Shown here: positions 26,978 to 36,292 of the stretch, one piece after another
How positions within the stretch are numbered: position 1 is the stretch's first letter
How the letters are laid out: the number at the start of each line of letters is the position of its first letter
Assembly: GCA_023443865.1 (NCBI GenBank)
Contig: JAEZST010000022.1
Coordinates: forward strand, 186,001-250,000
From: Spirochaetota bacterium
GTDB taxonomy: Bacteria > Spirochaetota > Spirochaetia > Treponematales > Treponemataceae
Length of the DNA: 64,000 nucleotides
Direction: 5' to 3'
The notes under the pieces: generated by a model
What the model was told of the DNA's origin: nothing
The model's input: the letters and a program-made list of their open reading frames with translations, nothing else
Databases searched by the model: none
Position numbers and translations under genes: made by a program

Positions 26978-28612
26978 TTATTTCTTGATACCGGCCGCTT
27001 CCATCTTGGCGCGGCGCTCGTTGATGATCGCCTGTCCGCCGGAATTGAGGTAGTCCTGGAAGCCGGCGGTCCATACGGACTCGAACTGAGCGGGCTTCGC
27101 GACGATGGATTGAACGAGCAGGTTGTTTCTCTTCTCCTGCAGCGCCGGGCCCATTCCTTCTTCCGCCTTGATTTCGCCGAAGTTGTAGCTCGCCGAAATT
27201 CTCGCGTCATGGTGCTGGATGGTCCACGACTTCTCGATGTAGCGCTTGTCCACGCCCGCGTAGGCCAGGGCGAGCGACTTGGTGGTGAGGGCGGGGTCGC
27301 CCAGGTCAAGGCCGTTGATCACGATGGTGTAGTCGATGTTGCTCGGCGAGTTCATGATCTTCGCGCCGGTCGCCTTGATGGTCTTCACGGAGCCGTCGGC
27401 CATCTTCTCGTGGGTCACGCCCTCTTCGCCGATCTGGAGGAACTTCCGGTTCTCCAGCTTGCTCAGGAAGTCGAGGTAGAGCAGGGAGGCCACGGGTTCC
27501 TTGTTGGAGGCGGGGAAGAATACCTTGCGGTCAACGGGAGCGGAGAGGTACTTGCGGTACTTGCCCGCGTCGTTCTTGAAGGGCTCGACGGCGATATAGG
27601 CGGCATCGGGTCCAACGAGCTTTTTCAGGTTCGCGGCGATACCGTTGTCTCCGTCGCGGTAGGGGTAGTCCCAGTTATGGATGAACGCGCCCACGTAACC
27701 GGCTTTCATCAGGTTATCCTCGGTCTTGTCGCCGATGGGATAGAGCGGGAAGTCCTTCCAGATCAGGCCGTCGTTATACCACTTGTTGAGAACCTTGATT
27801 CCTTCCTTGTAGTTCGGCCACAGCAGGCGGCGGTCGTCAAACCCGTTGATCCAGGCCTCGGCGTCGGTAAGTTTCTCCGGTACGAAGGAAGTGGTCAGGA
27901 TATCCGCGCGCCAACCGACGTCCACGCCGATGGAGAATGGAATCATCTTGTCGGCGTTGTCGCCGAGAAGGGTCTTGGCGTTGTTCTTGAACGCCACGAG
28001 CATGGCCTCGAACTCCTTCATGGAGGTGGGCTCTTTCATGTTGAGTTTCTTGAGCCAGTCTTCGCGGACGAACACGCTGGTGCGGTTGTTCTGGAAGAGC
28101 AGGGCTTCTACGGCCCATACCTCGCCGGTTGCGGGGTTCCTGTCGTAGTAGATGTTCGTGTCGCCGAGAAGGTTCCACAGGTTGGGAAGCTGGTCCTTGT
28201 ACTGCTTCAGGTACGGGGCCATGTCGGTCACGCCGCCCATGTTCGCGTAGGTCTGGATGGTCGGGTAGCTATAGGTAACGCAAACGTCGGGCGCGTCGCC
28301 GGCGGCGAGCAGGTTGTTGATCGCCTCGACCTCGGTCCAGCGGGGAACGGGCTTGAAGGTAACGGCCACGTTGTGGTCCCTCAGCATCCCTGCCTTGATG
28401 AAATCGGTGTAGAAGTTGTCCTCCGGCTTGGAACCGCCGTCGTTGCTTCGGTCATACACCTCTACGGTAATGCTCCTGGTCTGGGTGAACTTGCCGTTCA
28501 CGAGTCCCGAATCTTTCGCTGCGGCCGAACCGCCCGAATCCTTGGTCCCGCCCGCAAAGACGAGTCCCGCGGCGAGCAGGGCGCACGCTGCGGCGGTGAT
28601 AATTCTTTTCAT
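26978..28612 (-). CDS. Extracellular solute-binding protein, LplA type
   Basis: A 544-residue binding protein of the sugar ABC importer whose permeases are encoded just upstream. The leader AACALLAAGLVFAGGTKDSGG has no lipobox Cys, so it should be a cleaved, soluble or loosely attached protein; such FAGG-type leaders are common in treponemes. The mature part follows family 1 binding proteins (DNFYTDFIKAG...MLRDHNVAVTFKPVPRWTEVEAINNLLAAGDAPDVCVTYS). No ATPase is encoded in this cluster, so a shared MsmX-like ATPase is expected. A large polysaccharide fragment is the likely ligand, by analogy with LplA. Confidence 0.9.
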   Translation of the reverse strand: MKRIITAAACALLAAGLVFAGGTKDSGGSAAAKDSGLVNGKFTQTRSITVEVYDRSNDGGSKPEDNFYTDFIKAGMLRDHNVAVTFKPVPRWTEVEAINNLLAAGDAPDVCVTYSYPTIQTYANMGGVTDMAPYLKQYKDQLPNLWNLLGDTNIYYDRNPATGEVWAVEALLFQNNRTSVFVREDWLKKLNMKEPTSMKEFEAMLVAFKNNAKTLLGDNADKMIPFSIGVDVGWRADILTTSFVPEKLTDAEAWINGFDDRRLLWPNYKEGIKVLNKWYNDGLIWKDFPLYPIGDKTEDNLMKAGYVGAFIHNWDYPYRDGDNGIAANLKKLVGPDAAYIAVEPFKNDAGKYRKYLSAPVDRKVFFPASNKEPVASLLYLDFLSKLENRKFLQIGEEGVTHEKMADGSVKTIKATGAKIMNSPSNIDYTIVINGLDLGDPALTTKSLALAYAGVDKRYIEKSWTIQHHDARISASYNFGEIKAEEGMGPALQEKRNNLLVQSIVAKPAQFESVWTAGFQDYLNSGGQAIINERRAKMEAAGIKK

Positions 28613-28650
28613 TTTTTCCCCCTTGATCGAAAAAAATCCGAATATAATCA

Positions 28651-28677
28651 GCGCCGTGCCTATTTTGGCAAGCGGCG
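28651..28677 (-). other. Intercistronic hairpin before the binding-protein gene
   Basis: GCGCCG...TGCC and GGCA...CGGCGC pair around a 6-nt A-rich loop between the second permease and the binding-protein gene. There is no T-run next to it. Such hairpins often stabilise the 3' part of sugar-import mRNAs and raise binding-protein yield. Confidence 0.5.
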
Positions 28678-28712
28678 CGGATACACACGAAGGGTCGGTA
28701 GCCCCGTCGGGT

Positions 28713-29582
28713 TTAGCCCTTTTCGGCCCCGAGGGTCGCGCCGGCGATGAAATACCGCTGAAGCCAGGGATACACGACGAGAATCGGCACCGTGGCGAAC
28801 ATGATGGTGGCGGCCTTGAGCGTTTCCGAAAGCCCGGGAGGAGAGAAGCCTTCCAGGGTCGCCACTTCCACGTTGGAAATCGCGTTGATCAGGTTATAGA
28901 GCAGAAGCTGTATCGGAAAATACTTGCGGTCGTTCATGAACATAAGGGCGTCGGAAAAGCCGTTCCACCGGCCTACCGCGTAGAAAAGCGCCAAGGTCGC
29001 CAGTACCGGGGTGGAAAGCGGAAGGTAAATGTGGATCAGCGTGCGGATGGGCCCGGCGCCGTCTATTTCCGCCGACTCGCGAAGGCTGTCCGGAATTCCG
29101 AACATGAAACTCCGCATGATGATCATGTTGAACACGCTCAGGGTATACGGAATGATCAGCACCGACGGCTTATTCAGCATTCCCAGGTCTTTCAGCAACA
29201 GGTACATGGGTATGGTACCCGCGTTGAAATACATCGTGAATATGATGAAGGTATTGATGAATTTCCGTCCCCGAAGGTGGTCGTAGGTAAGGGGAAAGGC
29301 CGCGATGGTCGTCATGAACAGCGATATGAAGGTGCAGATAACGGTTAAAAGCGCGGTCCAGGTAAGGGACCAGGTGTATTTCACGTCCCCCAAGACGAGC
29401 TGGTAGGCTTGCAGGTTGAAACCCTTCGGCCACAGGGTAACCTCGTTCCTGATAAGGGCCTCTGAAGAACTGAAGGACCGGGCGGCCACGTTCAGAATGG
29501 GAATGATGCACACGGCGATGATAATGAGACAGAGGAACGCGATGGTCCGGTCCCCGAGCTTTGATCTAGATGATTTAACCAT
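28713..29582 (-). CDS. Carbohydrate ABC transporter permease, LplC type
   Basis: A 289-residue inner-membrane permease with six helices. The EAA loop contacting the ATPase is SLRESAEIDGAGPIRTLIHIYLPLSTPVLATLAL, a good match to the family consensus. Length and the C-terminal ending (YFIAGATLGAEKG) match LplC/YtcP-type proteins. It is 12 bp downstream of the LplB-like gene, so the two permeases are co-translated and form a heterodimer. Confidence 0.92.
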   Translation of the reverse strand: MVKSSRSKLGDRTIAFLCLIIIAVCIIPILNVAARSFSSSEALIRNEVTLWPKGFNLQAYQLVLGDVKYTWSLTWTALLTVICTFISLFMTTIAAFPLTYDHLRGRKFINTFIIFTMYFNAGTIPMYLLLKDLGMLNKPSVLIIPYTLSVFNMIIMRSFMFGIPDSLRESAEIDGAGPIRTLIHIYLPLSTPVLATLALFYAVGRWNGFSDALMFMNDRKYFPIQLLLYNLINAISNVEVATLEGFSPPGLSETLKAATIMFATVPILVVYPWLQRYFIAGATLGAEKG

Positions 29583-29594
29583 ACCGATAACCCC

Positions 29595-30542
29595 TTACAC
29601 GATTCCGCGTTCGCCGGACTTCTTCGCGAGAAAGTCGGCGCCAAGCAGGAAAATAACGCATACGAACGACTGGAAAAGGCCCACCGCCGTAGTGAGGGCG
29701 AACTGGAGCCCCCGAACGCCGTTAATATAGATAAAGGTCGCGATAACGTTCGAGTTGGTTTTGACCAGGGCGTTACCCAACGCGTACGGCCGGTCGAATT
29801 CGCTTCCCAAAAGCCGTCCCAGGCTGAGGATCAGTAGAACCACGATGGTGGACTTGATGCCCGGAAGGGTAACGTGCCAAATGCGGCCCATTCGTCCCGC
29901 CCCGTCTATCGCGGCCGATTCGTACAGTTCGGGGTTGATGGCGGTTATGGCCGCGAGATAAATAATCGTATTCCACCCGACGCTTTGCCAAATACCCAAT
30001 CCCACGTAGGTCGCCACCCAGTGATTGGGTTCGTTCAGGAAGGGAACCGGCGGAATGCCCAAGCGGCCGAGCAGGATATTGACCAAACCCGTGGTAGGGG
30101 CGAATAGCTGCAGGGCCATTCCCGAAATGATTATCCACGAGAGAAAGTGCGGCATATACGCCACGGTTTGCGTGATTTTCTTGAGGGTAGGGAAGGCGAG
30201 CTCGTTGAGGAGAATCGCGAGAATGATCGGCGCCGGGAATCCTATGACCAAGTCAAGGAGATTCAAGACGATCGTATTTCTCAGGGCGTAGAGGAAATCG
30301 CGGTTGGAGAATGCCTTGATAAAGTACTCGAAGCCGTGATTGGCGGCCCAGGGCATTTCCCATACGTTTTTCACGAGACTGTATTTCTTGAAGGCGATTT
30401 GGATATACGTCATGGGGACGTACTTGAAGACCGTAAAGTATGCAAGCGGCAGGGCCAACAAAAGATAGAGCGTCCAATAACGGCTCATGTAGTTGGCTAG
30501 GTTTTTCCTTCTTGCAGAACGAAGCATGGGCGATCCGTTCAT
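29595..30542 (-). CDS. Carbohydrate ABC transporter permease, LplB type
   Basis: A 315-residue permease. YWTLYLLLALPLAYFTVFKYVPMTYIQIAFKKYS and the EAA loop ELYESAAIDGAGRMGRIWHVTLPGIKSTIVVLL are diagnostic of the LplB/YteP family. The N terminus (GSPMLRSARRKNLANYMSR) is basic. GGAGCAAC precedes the start. It is the first gene of the LplB-LplC-binding protein operon; upstream lie a promoter and three palindromes that probably bind a regulator. Confidence 0.92.
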   Translation of the reverse strand: MNGSPMLRSARRKNLANYMSRYWTLYLLLALPLAYFTVFKYVPMTYIQIAFKKYSLVKNVWEMPWAANHGFEYFIKAFSNRDFLYALRNTIVLNLLDLVIGFPAPIILAILLNELAFPTLKKITQTVAYMPHFLSWIIISGMALQLFAPTTGLVNILLGRLGIPPVPFLNEPNHWVATYVGLGIWQSVGWNTIIYLAAITAINPELYESAAIDGAGRMGRIWHVTLPGIKSTIVVLLILSLGRLLGSEFDRPYALGNALVKTNSNVIATFIYINGVRGLQFALTTAVGLFQSFVCVIFLLGADFLAKKSGERGIV

Positions 30543-30560
30543 TGTTGCTCCTGAACAAAT

Positions 30561-30615
30561 ATACTAGTATTTTAGTTGCGTGACTCACGCGTACCATTAC
30601 GATAGACCATGGTCT
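30561..30615 (-). promoter_or_regulatory. Three perfect palindromes upstream of the sugar-import operon
   Basis: ATACTAGTAT (30561-30570), GCGTGACTCACGC (30578-30590) and AGACCATGGTCT (30604-30615) lie in the 75 bp before the first permease gene. They follow a possible promoter at 30649-30622. They are likely operators for a sugar-responsive regulator not encoded in the window. Confidence 0.5.
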
Positions 30616-30621
30616 GCCATC

Positions 30622-30649
30622 ATTGTATCCGCAGAAAACAGGACTGAAA
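30622..30649 (-). promoter_or_regulatory. Candidate promoter of the LplBC-type operon
   Basis: On the minus strand, TTTCAG (30649-30644), a 16-bp spacer and TACAAT (30627-30622). The leader would be about 75 nt and would cover the three palindromes. Confidence 0.35.
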
Positions 30650-30675
30650 GATAGGGAATTTTACCTATGCTCCCC

Positions 30676-30707
30676 AAAAAGAAGGCTGCCTTTAGCGTAA
30701 GGCGGCC
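30676..30707 (-). terminator. Rho-independent terminator of the DUF2147 gene
   Basis: GGCcGCCTT and AAGGCaGCC pair around a 6-nt loop and are followed on the minus strand by TTCTTTTT. It is 25 bp beyond the stop of the DUF2147 gene. Confidence 0.75.
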
Positions 30708-30731
30708 CCGGTAACCGACGGTATCGATTTC

Positions 30732-31247
30732 TTATTTCGTTTTCGGCAGCCTTCGAAGGGCGTCAATCTCGGCGTCGTCGGTGGCTACCCACTCCTGGCT
30801 CCGTCCGATTCCCATTCCGATTTCTCCCCGCATTTCCAGGGTGTCTACGGGGTATTTTTTTCCGTCTGCCGGGTGGAAGGTAATTTTGCACTTGTAGAGC
30901 TTTCCGTCTTTCGGGTCTATTATACTGCCGTCGGCCCATTGTCCGGCGGCCTTTTGCTTTAGATTGAATATGAAAGGGGTTCCCAGAATCTTCATTTTCC
31001 TCACGTCGCCCGCGACGGGAAAATCCTTGTATGAGGGCTTACAGCTTACGGCCAGAATATCCTCCCCCTGGTTGGGAACCGTTACGATTTCGCCGAAAAG
31101 CAAGCCCGCCGATTCGTAAATTCGCCACGCCGCCGTGGTTTTTCCCTGTTCGTCCACGCTTTTCCATAACCCGACGACCGGATCCGCGGCGAAGGCTGAG
31201 ATGCCGGCGAGCATTGCCAGGCACAACGAAAGCAGTATTTTTTTCAC
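30732..31247 (-). CDS. DUF2147 exported protein
   Basis: A 171-residue protein with a signal peptide (KKILLSLCLAMLAGISAFA) followed directly by a DUF2147 domain: DPVVGLWKSVDEQGKTTAAWRIYESAGLLFGEIV, PSYKDFPVAGDVRKMK, WADGSIIDPKDGKLYKCKI and LEMRGEIGMGIGRSQEW. The start is a GTG at 31247 with an excellent ribosome site (AGAAGGAG); an in-frame ATG further upstream would destroy the signal peptide. The family has a lipocalin-like beta barrel and no established function. It is transcribed away from nudC. Confidence 0.85.
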   Translation of the reverse strand: MKKILLSLCLAMLAGISAFAADPVVGLWKSVDEQGKTTAAWRIYESAGLLFGEIVTVPNQGEDILAVSCKPSYKDFPVAGDVRKMKILGTPFIFNLKQKAAGQWADGSIIDPKDGKLYKCKITFHPADGKKYPVDTLEMRGEIGMGIGRSQEWVATDDAEIDALRRLPKTK

Positions 31248-31275
31248 ATCTTTCTCCTTCTCGTATACGTACGCC

Positions 31276-31304
31276 TTAACGGGATAGCGGTATTCGGCTA
31301 TTAT
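31276..31304 (+). promoter_or_regulatory. Candidate nudC promoter with a very short leader
   Basis: TTAACG (31276-31281), a 17-bp spacer and TATTAT (31299-31304). The ATG at 31320 would be about 9 nt from the RNA start, and no Shine-Dalgarno is present. Confidence 0.4.
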
Positions 31305-31319
31305 GGCCTTCACCAAACC

Positions 31320-32150
31320 ATGAATACCGCCAATCTTTTCGTTTATAGCTCTTCCGAGCTCTTTCTTCTCAAGAATAACACGCTACCGCGCGCTATTCCC
31401 GCGGAATTCGAAGCCCTCAAGGCCGATGAATTCACTTACCCCTCGCTTTCCGGTCATTCGACCGTCGTAACGCTGAAACGAACGCCGGATACGCCGGCTC
31501 CCTTCCATGACGGCGGGTACTGGGCGCCGCTGCGTTCCGTTCTCGGTTCGACCGAACCCGCGCTCGCGCTTCTCGCGGCCCCGGCCTGCAGGGCCCTCGG
31601 CCTGGCGAACTGGCACGGGGATACCCGGTTTTGCCCCCGGTGCGGAGGCGCCCTGCGCGATCACGGGCGGGAAACCGCCCGATACTGCCAGGAATGCGAT
31701 AACCTGCTCTTTCCCCGCCTTTCCCCGGCGATAATCGTGCTGGTACGAAAGGGCAGCGAAATTCTCCTTGCGCGGCATGCCGCCCGCAACACGGGAACGT
31801 GGGCGTGCATCGCGGGGTATCTCGAGCATGGCGAGAGCCTGGAAGAATGCGTTGCGCGGGAAGTAAAAGAGGAAACGGGCCTCACGGTAGGGAATATCCG
31901 GTACGCCGGAAGCCAAAGCTGGCCGTTTCCCGATCAGTTTATGGTAGCGTTTTTCGCGGAATGGGTTTCCGGCGACATCGTCCCGGACCCGTCGGAAATC
32001 GCGGAGGCCCGCTGGTTCGGCGCCGATTCCCTACCGGCCATACCCCCTCCGGGGACCGTCGCATGGGGTTTGATCAACGCGGCGCTCCATGGACGGGAGA
32101 ATCCCGATCGTACAGAAAGTGAACGGTTTGTGTTGACCCCCCGCCCGTAA
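31320..32150 (+). CDS. nudC: NAD(H)/NAD-RNA pyrophosphatase
   Basis: A 276-residue Nudix hydrolase of the NudC type, splitting NADH into NMNH and AMP and able to remove NAD caps from RNA. It has the zinc ribbon CPRCGGALRDHG...RYCQECDN, the Nudix box GYLEHGESLEECVAREVKEE with ETG, and the signature SQSWPFPDQFM, close to the SQPWPFPxS of NADH pyrophosphatases. The N-terminal domain is shorter and divergent. It precedes grpE by 28 bp and may be read through into the chaperone operon. Confidence 0.93.
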   Translation: MNTANLFVYSSSELFLLKNNTLPRAIPAEFEALKADEFTYPSLSGHSTVVTLKRTPDTPAPFHDGGYWAPLRSVLGSTEPALALLAAPACRALGLANWHGDTRFCPRCGGALRDHGRETARYCQECDNLLFPRLSPAIIVLVRKGSEILLARHAARNTGTWACIAGYLEHGESLEECVAREVKEETGLTVGNIRYAGSQSWPFPDQFMVAFFAEWVSGDIVPDPSEIAEARWFGADSLPAIPPPGTVAWGLINAALHGRENPDRTESERFVLTPRP

Positions 32151-32178
32151 AATCAGTATCTTTTTTTCGAGGTTATGA

Positions 32179-32853
32179 ATGAAGAAGCACGCTGAACAAG
32201 AATCACAAAATAATGCGACGGACGCGCAGAAGGAAACGGAAACGAAGAAGGGCGCCGCTCCCGACGCTCCCGAGGCGGCCCCCGCCGCGACCTCGGAAAC
32301 GGAAAAGGCCGGCGCCGAAGGAAAACCGGCGGAAGAGCCCTCCGCGACGGCCGGAAACGGCGCCGCGGATTTTCAGGCGCGAATAGCCGAGCTTGAAAAG
32401 CTGAACGCTGACCTGCAGGATCAGTATTTGCGCAAGGCCGCGGATTTTGACAACTACAGAAAGCGCATGATCCGGGAAAAGCAGGACGCCATTGACTACG
32501 CGAACACCAACCTTCTGGTGGATTTGGTTCAGGTGCTTGACGATTTTGACCGCGCGATTGGGCACGCGGACCAGTTTGAGGCGGGTTCGCCCGCGGCTGC
32601 CCTGGCTGAGGGGGTAACCATGATACGGACCCAGCTGGGCAATATGCTCGATAGCAAATACGGCCTCACGTACTACCCGTCGAAGGATACGACCTTCGAT
32701 CCCAACGTTCACGAGGCGATCGGTACCGTTCCGTCCCCCGACGTGAGCGAGCCAACCGTGGCGGAAGAGTACATGAAGGGCTATAAACTGAAGGACCGGA
32801 TTATCCGTCCCGCGAAGGTAATGGTCAAGATGCCGGTTGAGGCCGAAAAATAG
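32179..32853 (+). CDS. grpE: Nucleotide exchange factor GrpE
   Basis: A 224-residue cochaperone that releases ADP from DnaK. A low-complexity Ala/Glu-rich N-terminal region (to about 70) is followed by the long coiled-coil helix (ELEKLNADLQDQYLRKAADFDNYRKRM) and the C-terminal beta domain (NVHEAIGTVPSPDVSEPTVAEEYMKGYKLKDRIIRPAKVMV). The disordered head is longer than usual. A TTGACC with a weak -10 lies upstream but within the nudC tail; no CIRCE operator or hrcA gene was found. The dnaK gene follows after 146 bp with a hairpin in between. Confidence 0.95.
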   Translation: MKKHAEQESQNNATDAQKETETKKGAAPDAPEAAPAATSETEKAGAEGKPAEEPSATAGNGAADFQARIAELEKLNADLQDQYLRKAADFDNYRKRMIREKQDAIDYANTNLLVDLVQVLDDFDRAIGHADQFEAGSPAAALAEGVTMIRTQLGNMLDSKYGLTYYPSKDTTFDPNVHEAIGTVPSPDVSEPTVAEEYMKGYKLKDRIIRPAKVMVKMPVEAEK

Positions 32854-32999
32854 GATTTTTCTTGTTTAGCTTGGGAGTGTCGCCGCGCGAGACCCCGAGT
32901 AGGCCAAAGCCCCGATTGCGCGGGGTTTCGCAATTTATTGAAAACAAATCGCGCGAGCGAATGGCGCGTTGATGAGACGAGAAAGGAGCATAGAGATTT

Positions 33000-34946
33000 A
33001 TGGGAAAGATTATCGGAATTGACCTTGGAACGACCAATTCATGCGTCGCGGTGATGGAAGGCGGAGAACCCGTCGTTATCCAGAACGCGGAAGGCGGACG
33101 CACCACGCCCTCGATCGTCGGTTTTACCGCTAAGGGCGAACGGGTGGTCGGTCAGCCCGCGAAAAACCAGATGATCACCAACCCGGAAAAGACCGTTTAC
33201 TCGATCAAGCGATTCATCGGTCACCGGTATAACGAGCTTTCGGGCGAAGCCAAGCTCGTTCCCTACAAGGTTGAGCCCCAGGCCGACGACGTCCGCGTCG
33301 ATATCGACGGTAAGCTCTATTCTCCCCAGGAAATCAGCGCCTTCATCCTGCAAAAGATGAAGAAAACCGCCGAAGACTATCTCGGCGAAACGGTAACGGA
33401 GGCGGTCATTACCGTACCCGCGTACTTTAACGACGCTCAGCGACAGGCCACCAAAGACGCGGGAAAGATCGCCGGTCTCGAGGTAAAGAGAATCATCAAC
33501 GAGCCGACGGCCGCTTCCCTCGCCTTCGGGTTTAACAAGGATTCCAAGAAGGAAAAAACCATCGCCGTATACGACCTCGGCGGCGGTACCTTCGATATTT
33601 CCATACTGGAATTGGGCGACGGCGTATTCGAGGTGAAGTCCACCAACGGCGACACTCACCTCGGCGGCGACGACTGGGACCGCCGCATCATGAACTGGCT
33701 CGTGGACGAGTTCAAGAACGACACCGGGATCGACCTCTCCAAGGACCGCATGGCCCTCCAGCGCCTTCGCGAGGCCGCCGAAAAGGCGAAGATCGAATTG
33801 TCCGCCGTCGCCAACGCGGAAATCAACCTTCCGTTCATTACCGCCGACGCTTCCGGTCCGAAGCACCTCCAAAAGAGCCTTTCCCGGGCCAAGTTCGAGC
33901 AGATGACCGACGATCTTTTCGAGCGGACCAAGGAACCCTGCCGCAAGGCGCTCCGCGACGCGGGCGTTTCGGTAGACCAGATCGACGAAGTGCTCCTCGT
34001 CGGCGGTTCCACCCGCATGCCCAAGGTTATGCAGATCGTGAAGGAATTGTTCGGCAAGGAAGGCTCGAAGGGCGTTAATCCCGACGAGGCGGTCGCCGTC
34101 GGCGCCGCGATCCAGGGAGGCATTCTTGGCGGCGACGTAAAAGACGTGCTCCTCTTGGACGTTACCCCCCTTTCACTGGGTATCGAGACCATGGGCGGCG
34201 TGTTCACCCGGCTTATTAACCGTAATACCACCATACCGACCCGCAAGAGCCAGGTATTCTCCACCGCCGCGGACGGTCAGACCGCCGTTTCCATCCACGT
34301 CATGCAGGGCGAGCGCGAAATGGCCAGCCAGAACCGGACCCTCGGCAAATTCGACCTCGTCGGCATACCTCCCGCCCCCCGCGGCGTGCCCCAGATCGAG
34401 GTAACCTTCGATATCGACGCCAACGGCATCGTTCACGTGACCGCCAAAGACCTTGGCACCGGCAAGGAGCAGAAGATCCGCATCGAAAGCTCCTCCGGGC
34501 TCTCCGAGAGCGAGGTCGAGCGCATGGTTAAGGAAGCGGAGGCCAACGCCGCGTCGGACAAGGCCGAGCGCGAAAAGGTCGAAACCAGGAACGAGGCCGA
34601 CTCGATGATCTATCAGACCGAGAAGACGCTCAAAGACCTCGGCGACAAGGTGGATGCCTCCGAGAAAGCCAAGATCGAGGAAGCCGTCGCGGCCCTCAAG
34701 AAAGAGCTTGAAGGCGGTTCCGTGGAATCCATTAAGGCGAAGACCGAGGAACTCAAGCAGGCTTCCTACAAGATCGCCGAAGAGATGTACAAGCAGCAGG
34801 CCGCTCAGTCGGGCGGCGCGGGACCCGATATGGGCGGCGCGGCCGGGCCCGATATGGGCGGAACCGGTTCCGCGTCCGGCAACGCGGGCCCGAAAAAGGG
34901 CTCCGCCGACGACGTCGATTACGAAGTGGTTGACGACGATAAATAA
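33000..34946 (+). CDS. dnaK: Chaperone DnaK (Hsp70)
   Basis: A 648-residue Hsp70. [71 protein letters not shown] and the substrate domain ([20 protein letters not shown]) are all intact. The C-terminal tail is rich in Gly, Ala and Ser with repeated GPDMGG and ends in a basic and acidic patch that substitutes for the usual EEVD-like end ([11 protein letters not shown]). GAAAGGAG lies before the ATG. It works with GrpE and DnaJ encoded on either side. Confidence 0.97.
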   Translation: MGKIIGIDLGTTNSCVAVMEGGEPVVIQNAEGGRTTPSIVGFTAKGERVVGQPAKNQMITNPEKTVYSIKRFIGHRYNELSGEAKLVPYKVEPQADDVRVDIDGKLYSPQEISAFILQKMKKTAEDYLGETVTEAVITVPAYFNDAQRQATKDAGKIAGLEVKRIINEPTAASLAFGFNKDSKKEKTIAVYDLGGGTFDISILELGDGVFEVKSTNGDTHLGGDDWDRRIMNWLVDEFKNDTGIDLSKDRMALQRLREAAEKAKIELSAVANAEINLPFITADASGPKHLQKSLSRAKFEQMTDDLFERTKEPCRKALRDAGVSVDQIDEVLLVGGSTRMPKVMQIVKELFGKEGSKGVNPDEAVAVGAAIQGGILGGDVKDVLLLDVTPLSLGIETMGGVFTRLINRNTTIPTRKSQVFSTAADGQTAVSIHVMQGEREMASQNRTLGKFDLVGIPPAPRGVPQIEVTFDIDANGIVHVTAKDLGTGKEQKIRIESSSGLSESEVERMVKEAEANAASDKAEREKVETRNEADSMIYQTEKTLKDLGDKVDASEKAKIEEAVAALKKELEGGSVESIKAKTEELKQASYKIAEEMYKQQAAQSGGAGPDMGGAAGPDMGGTGSASGNAGPKKGSADDVDYEVVDDDK

Positions 34947-34973
34947 CCGCCCGTAATACGTGATTTTCCGGGG

Positions 34974-35007
34974 AATCCGGCCGTCTTGACAGGCGAGCCG
35001 GATTTTC
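34974..35007 (+). other. Hairpin between dnaK and dnaJ
   Basis: AATCCGGC and GCCGGATT pair around a 15-nt loop and the stem can be extended by wobble pairs, followed by a short T-run. It may lower dnaJ expression relative to dnaK. Confidence 0.5.
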
Positions 35008-35039
35008 CGTTTCCGAATACCTAATGCTGGAGTAACTCC

Positions 35040-36164
35040 GTGGCCACCAAACGCGATTATTACGAAGTTCTCGGCGTGCAAAAAGGCGCGTCGAAAGACG
35101 AGATCAAAAAAGGATACCGCAAACTCGCGGTCCAGTACCATCCGGACAAGAATCCCGGTGACCATACCGCGGAAGAGAAGTTTAAAGAGGCTACCGAAGC
35201 CTATGAAGTTCTTTCCGACGACCAGAAACGGCAGATTTACGATCAGTACGGCCATGCCGGGCTCGAAGGCATGGGCGGCCCCGGCGGTCCGGGCGGCTTT
35301 GACCCCAGCGCCTTCCAGGGCTTCGAGGACATTTTCGGCGATTTCGGCGGCATTTTCGAAAACCTTTTCGGCGGCGGCGGCGGTCGGCGGCGGGGCGGCG
35401 GTCCCAATCAGGGATCAAGCCTGCGCTACGACCTGCAGATATCGTTCCACGACGCTGTGTACGGTACCAAGTCCGAAGTGCAATATTCGCGCAATGAGTC
35501 CTGTTCTTCCTGCAAGGGAACCGGCGCCGCGGGCGGTACCGGCCGCAAAACCTGTTCCACCTGTCAGGGCGCCGGACAGGTACGTCGCAGTTCCGGCTTC
35601 TTTTCCATCGCGTCGCCCTGTCCCACCTGCCATGGCGAAGGTTCCATCATCGAGAATCCCTGCCGCGAATGCGGCGGTTCGGGCGTGCAGAAAAAGCGGC
35701 AGAAAATACTGGTCACGATTCCCGCGGGGGTCGAGGACGGCAAGCGGATAACTATTCCCCGACAGGGCGACGCGGGTTCGGGCGGCGGCCCCTACGGAGA
35801 CCTCGTGGTATTCATCCGGGTTAAGCCGCATCCCTATTTCGAGAGATCGGGTTCCGATCTCTATTGCGCCGTTCCCATTTCGATCACGCAGGCGGCGCTG
35901 GGCGCCGAGATAGTGGTTACGGCATTGGACGACAAGAAACTGAAGCTAAAGATTCCCGCGGGCACGCAAAACGGAAAGCTCCTGAGAATCCGCGACGAGG
36001 GCGTTCCCCTGGCGAACGGCCGCAAGGGAGACCTTTACATTAAAATCATCGTGAAGGTTCCCACCAAGCTCTCGTCGAAGGCTCGAAGCCTCCTCGACGA
36101 AGTCTCCCGACTGGAGGGAGAGAATCAAGAGCCCACGCCGGTGCCCCTCTCCGAGCTTGAATAA
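35040..36164 (+). CDS. dnaJ: Chaperone DnaJ (Hsp40)
   Basis: A 374-residue type I Hsp40 starting with GTG. J-domain [36 protein letters not shown] with the HPD loop; Gly/Phe-rich linker ([26 protein letters not shown]); four CxxCxGxG zinc motifs, [24 protein letters not shown] and CRECGGSG; then the C-terminal substrate domains. It completes the grpE-dnaK-dnaJ operon and is followed by a strong terminator. Confidence 0.97.
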   Translation: MATKRDYYEVLGVQKGASKDEIKKGYRKLAVQYHPDKNPGDHTAEEKFKEATEAYEVLSDDQKRQIYDQYGHAGLEGMGGPGGPGGFDPSAFQGFEDIFGDFGGIFENLFGGGGGRRRGGGPNQGSSLRYDLQISFHDAVYGTKSEVQYSRNESCSSCKGTGAAGGTGRKTCSTCQGAGQVRRSSGFFSIASPCPTCHGEGSIIENPCRECGGSGVQKKRQKILVTIPAGVEDGKRITIPRQGDAGSGGGPYGDLVVFIRVKPHPYFERSGSDLYCAVPISITQAALGAEIVVTALDDKKLKLKIPAGTQNGKLLRIRDEGVPLANGRKGDLYIKIIVKVPTKLSSKARSLLDEVSRLEGENQEPTPVPLSELE

Positions 36165-36185
36165 GGCCCGTTTTCCGAAAAAATA

Positions 36186-36227
36186 CGGTCCTATGCGCTT
36201 TTTTGGCGCGTAGGACCGCTTTTTTTT
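36186..36227 (+). terminator. Rho-independent terminator after dnaJ
   Basis: CGGTCCTA and TAGGACCG form the stem base with a partly paired GCGC top and T6 in the loop, followed by eight T. It ends the chaperone operon. Confidence 0.85.
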
Positions 36228-36229
36228 CC

Positions 36230-36258
36230 GTGAAATGCCGATAAATTCATGGTATACT
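36230..36258 (+). promoter_or_regulatory. Candidate promoter of the second partner-switching operon
   Basis: GTGAAA (36230-36235), a 17-bp spacer and TATACT (36253-36258), immediately after the dnaJ terminator. The leader to the ATG at 36293 is about 28 nt. Confidence 0.5.
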
Positions 36259-36292
36259 GTGCGAGCTATTTTTCCCCTAGAGGTACTGCAGG

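Noticed and set aside
27110..28750. 546-codon plus-strand ORF opposite the solute-binding protein gene
   Set aside because: Antisense frame with no family resemblance; the minus-strand binding protein has a clear leader, family match and terminator.
32854..32999. Possible CIRCE operator before dnaK
   Set aside because: The inverted repeat TTAGCACTC-N9-GAGTGCTAA is not present; only a short CCCCG/CGGGG hairpin (32910-32925) is seen.
34173..35255. 360-codon minus-strand ORF across the dnaK-dnaJ joint
   Set aside because: Antisense to two highly conserved chaperone genes and includes the non-coding spacer with a hairpin.
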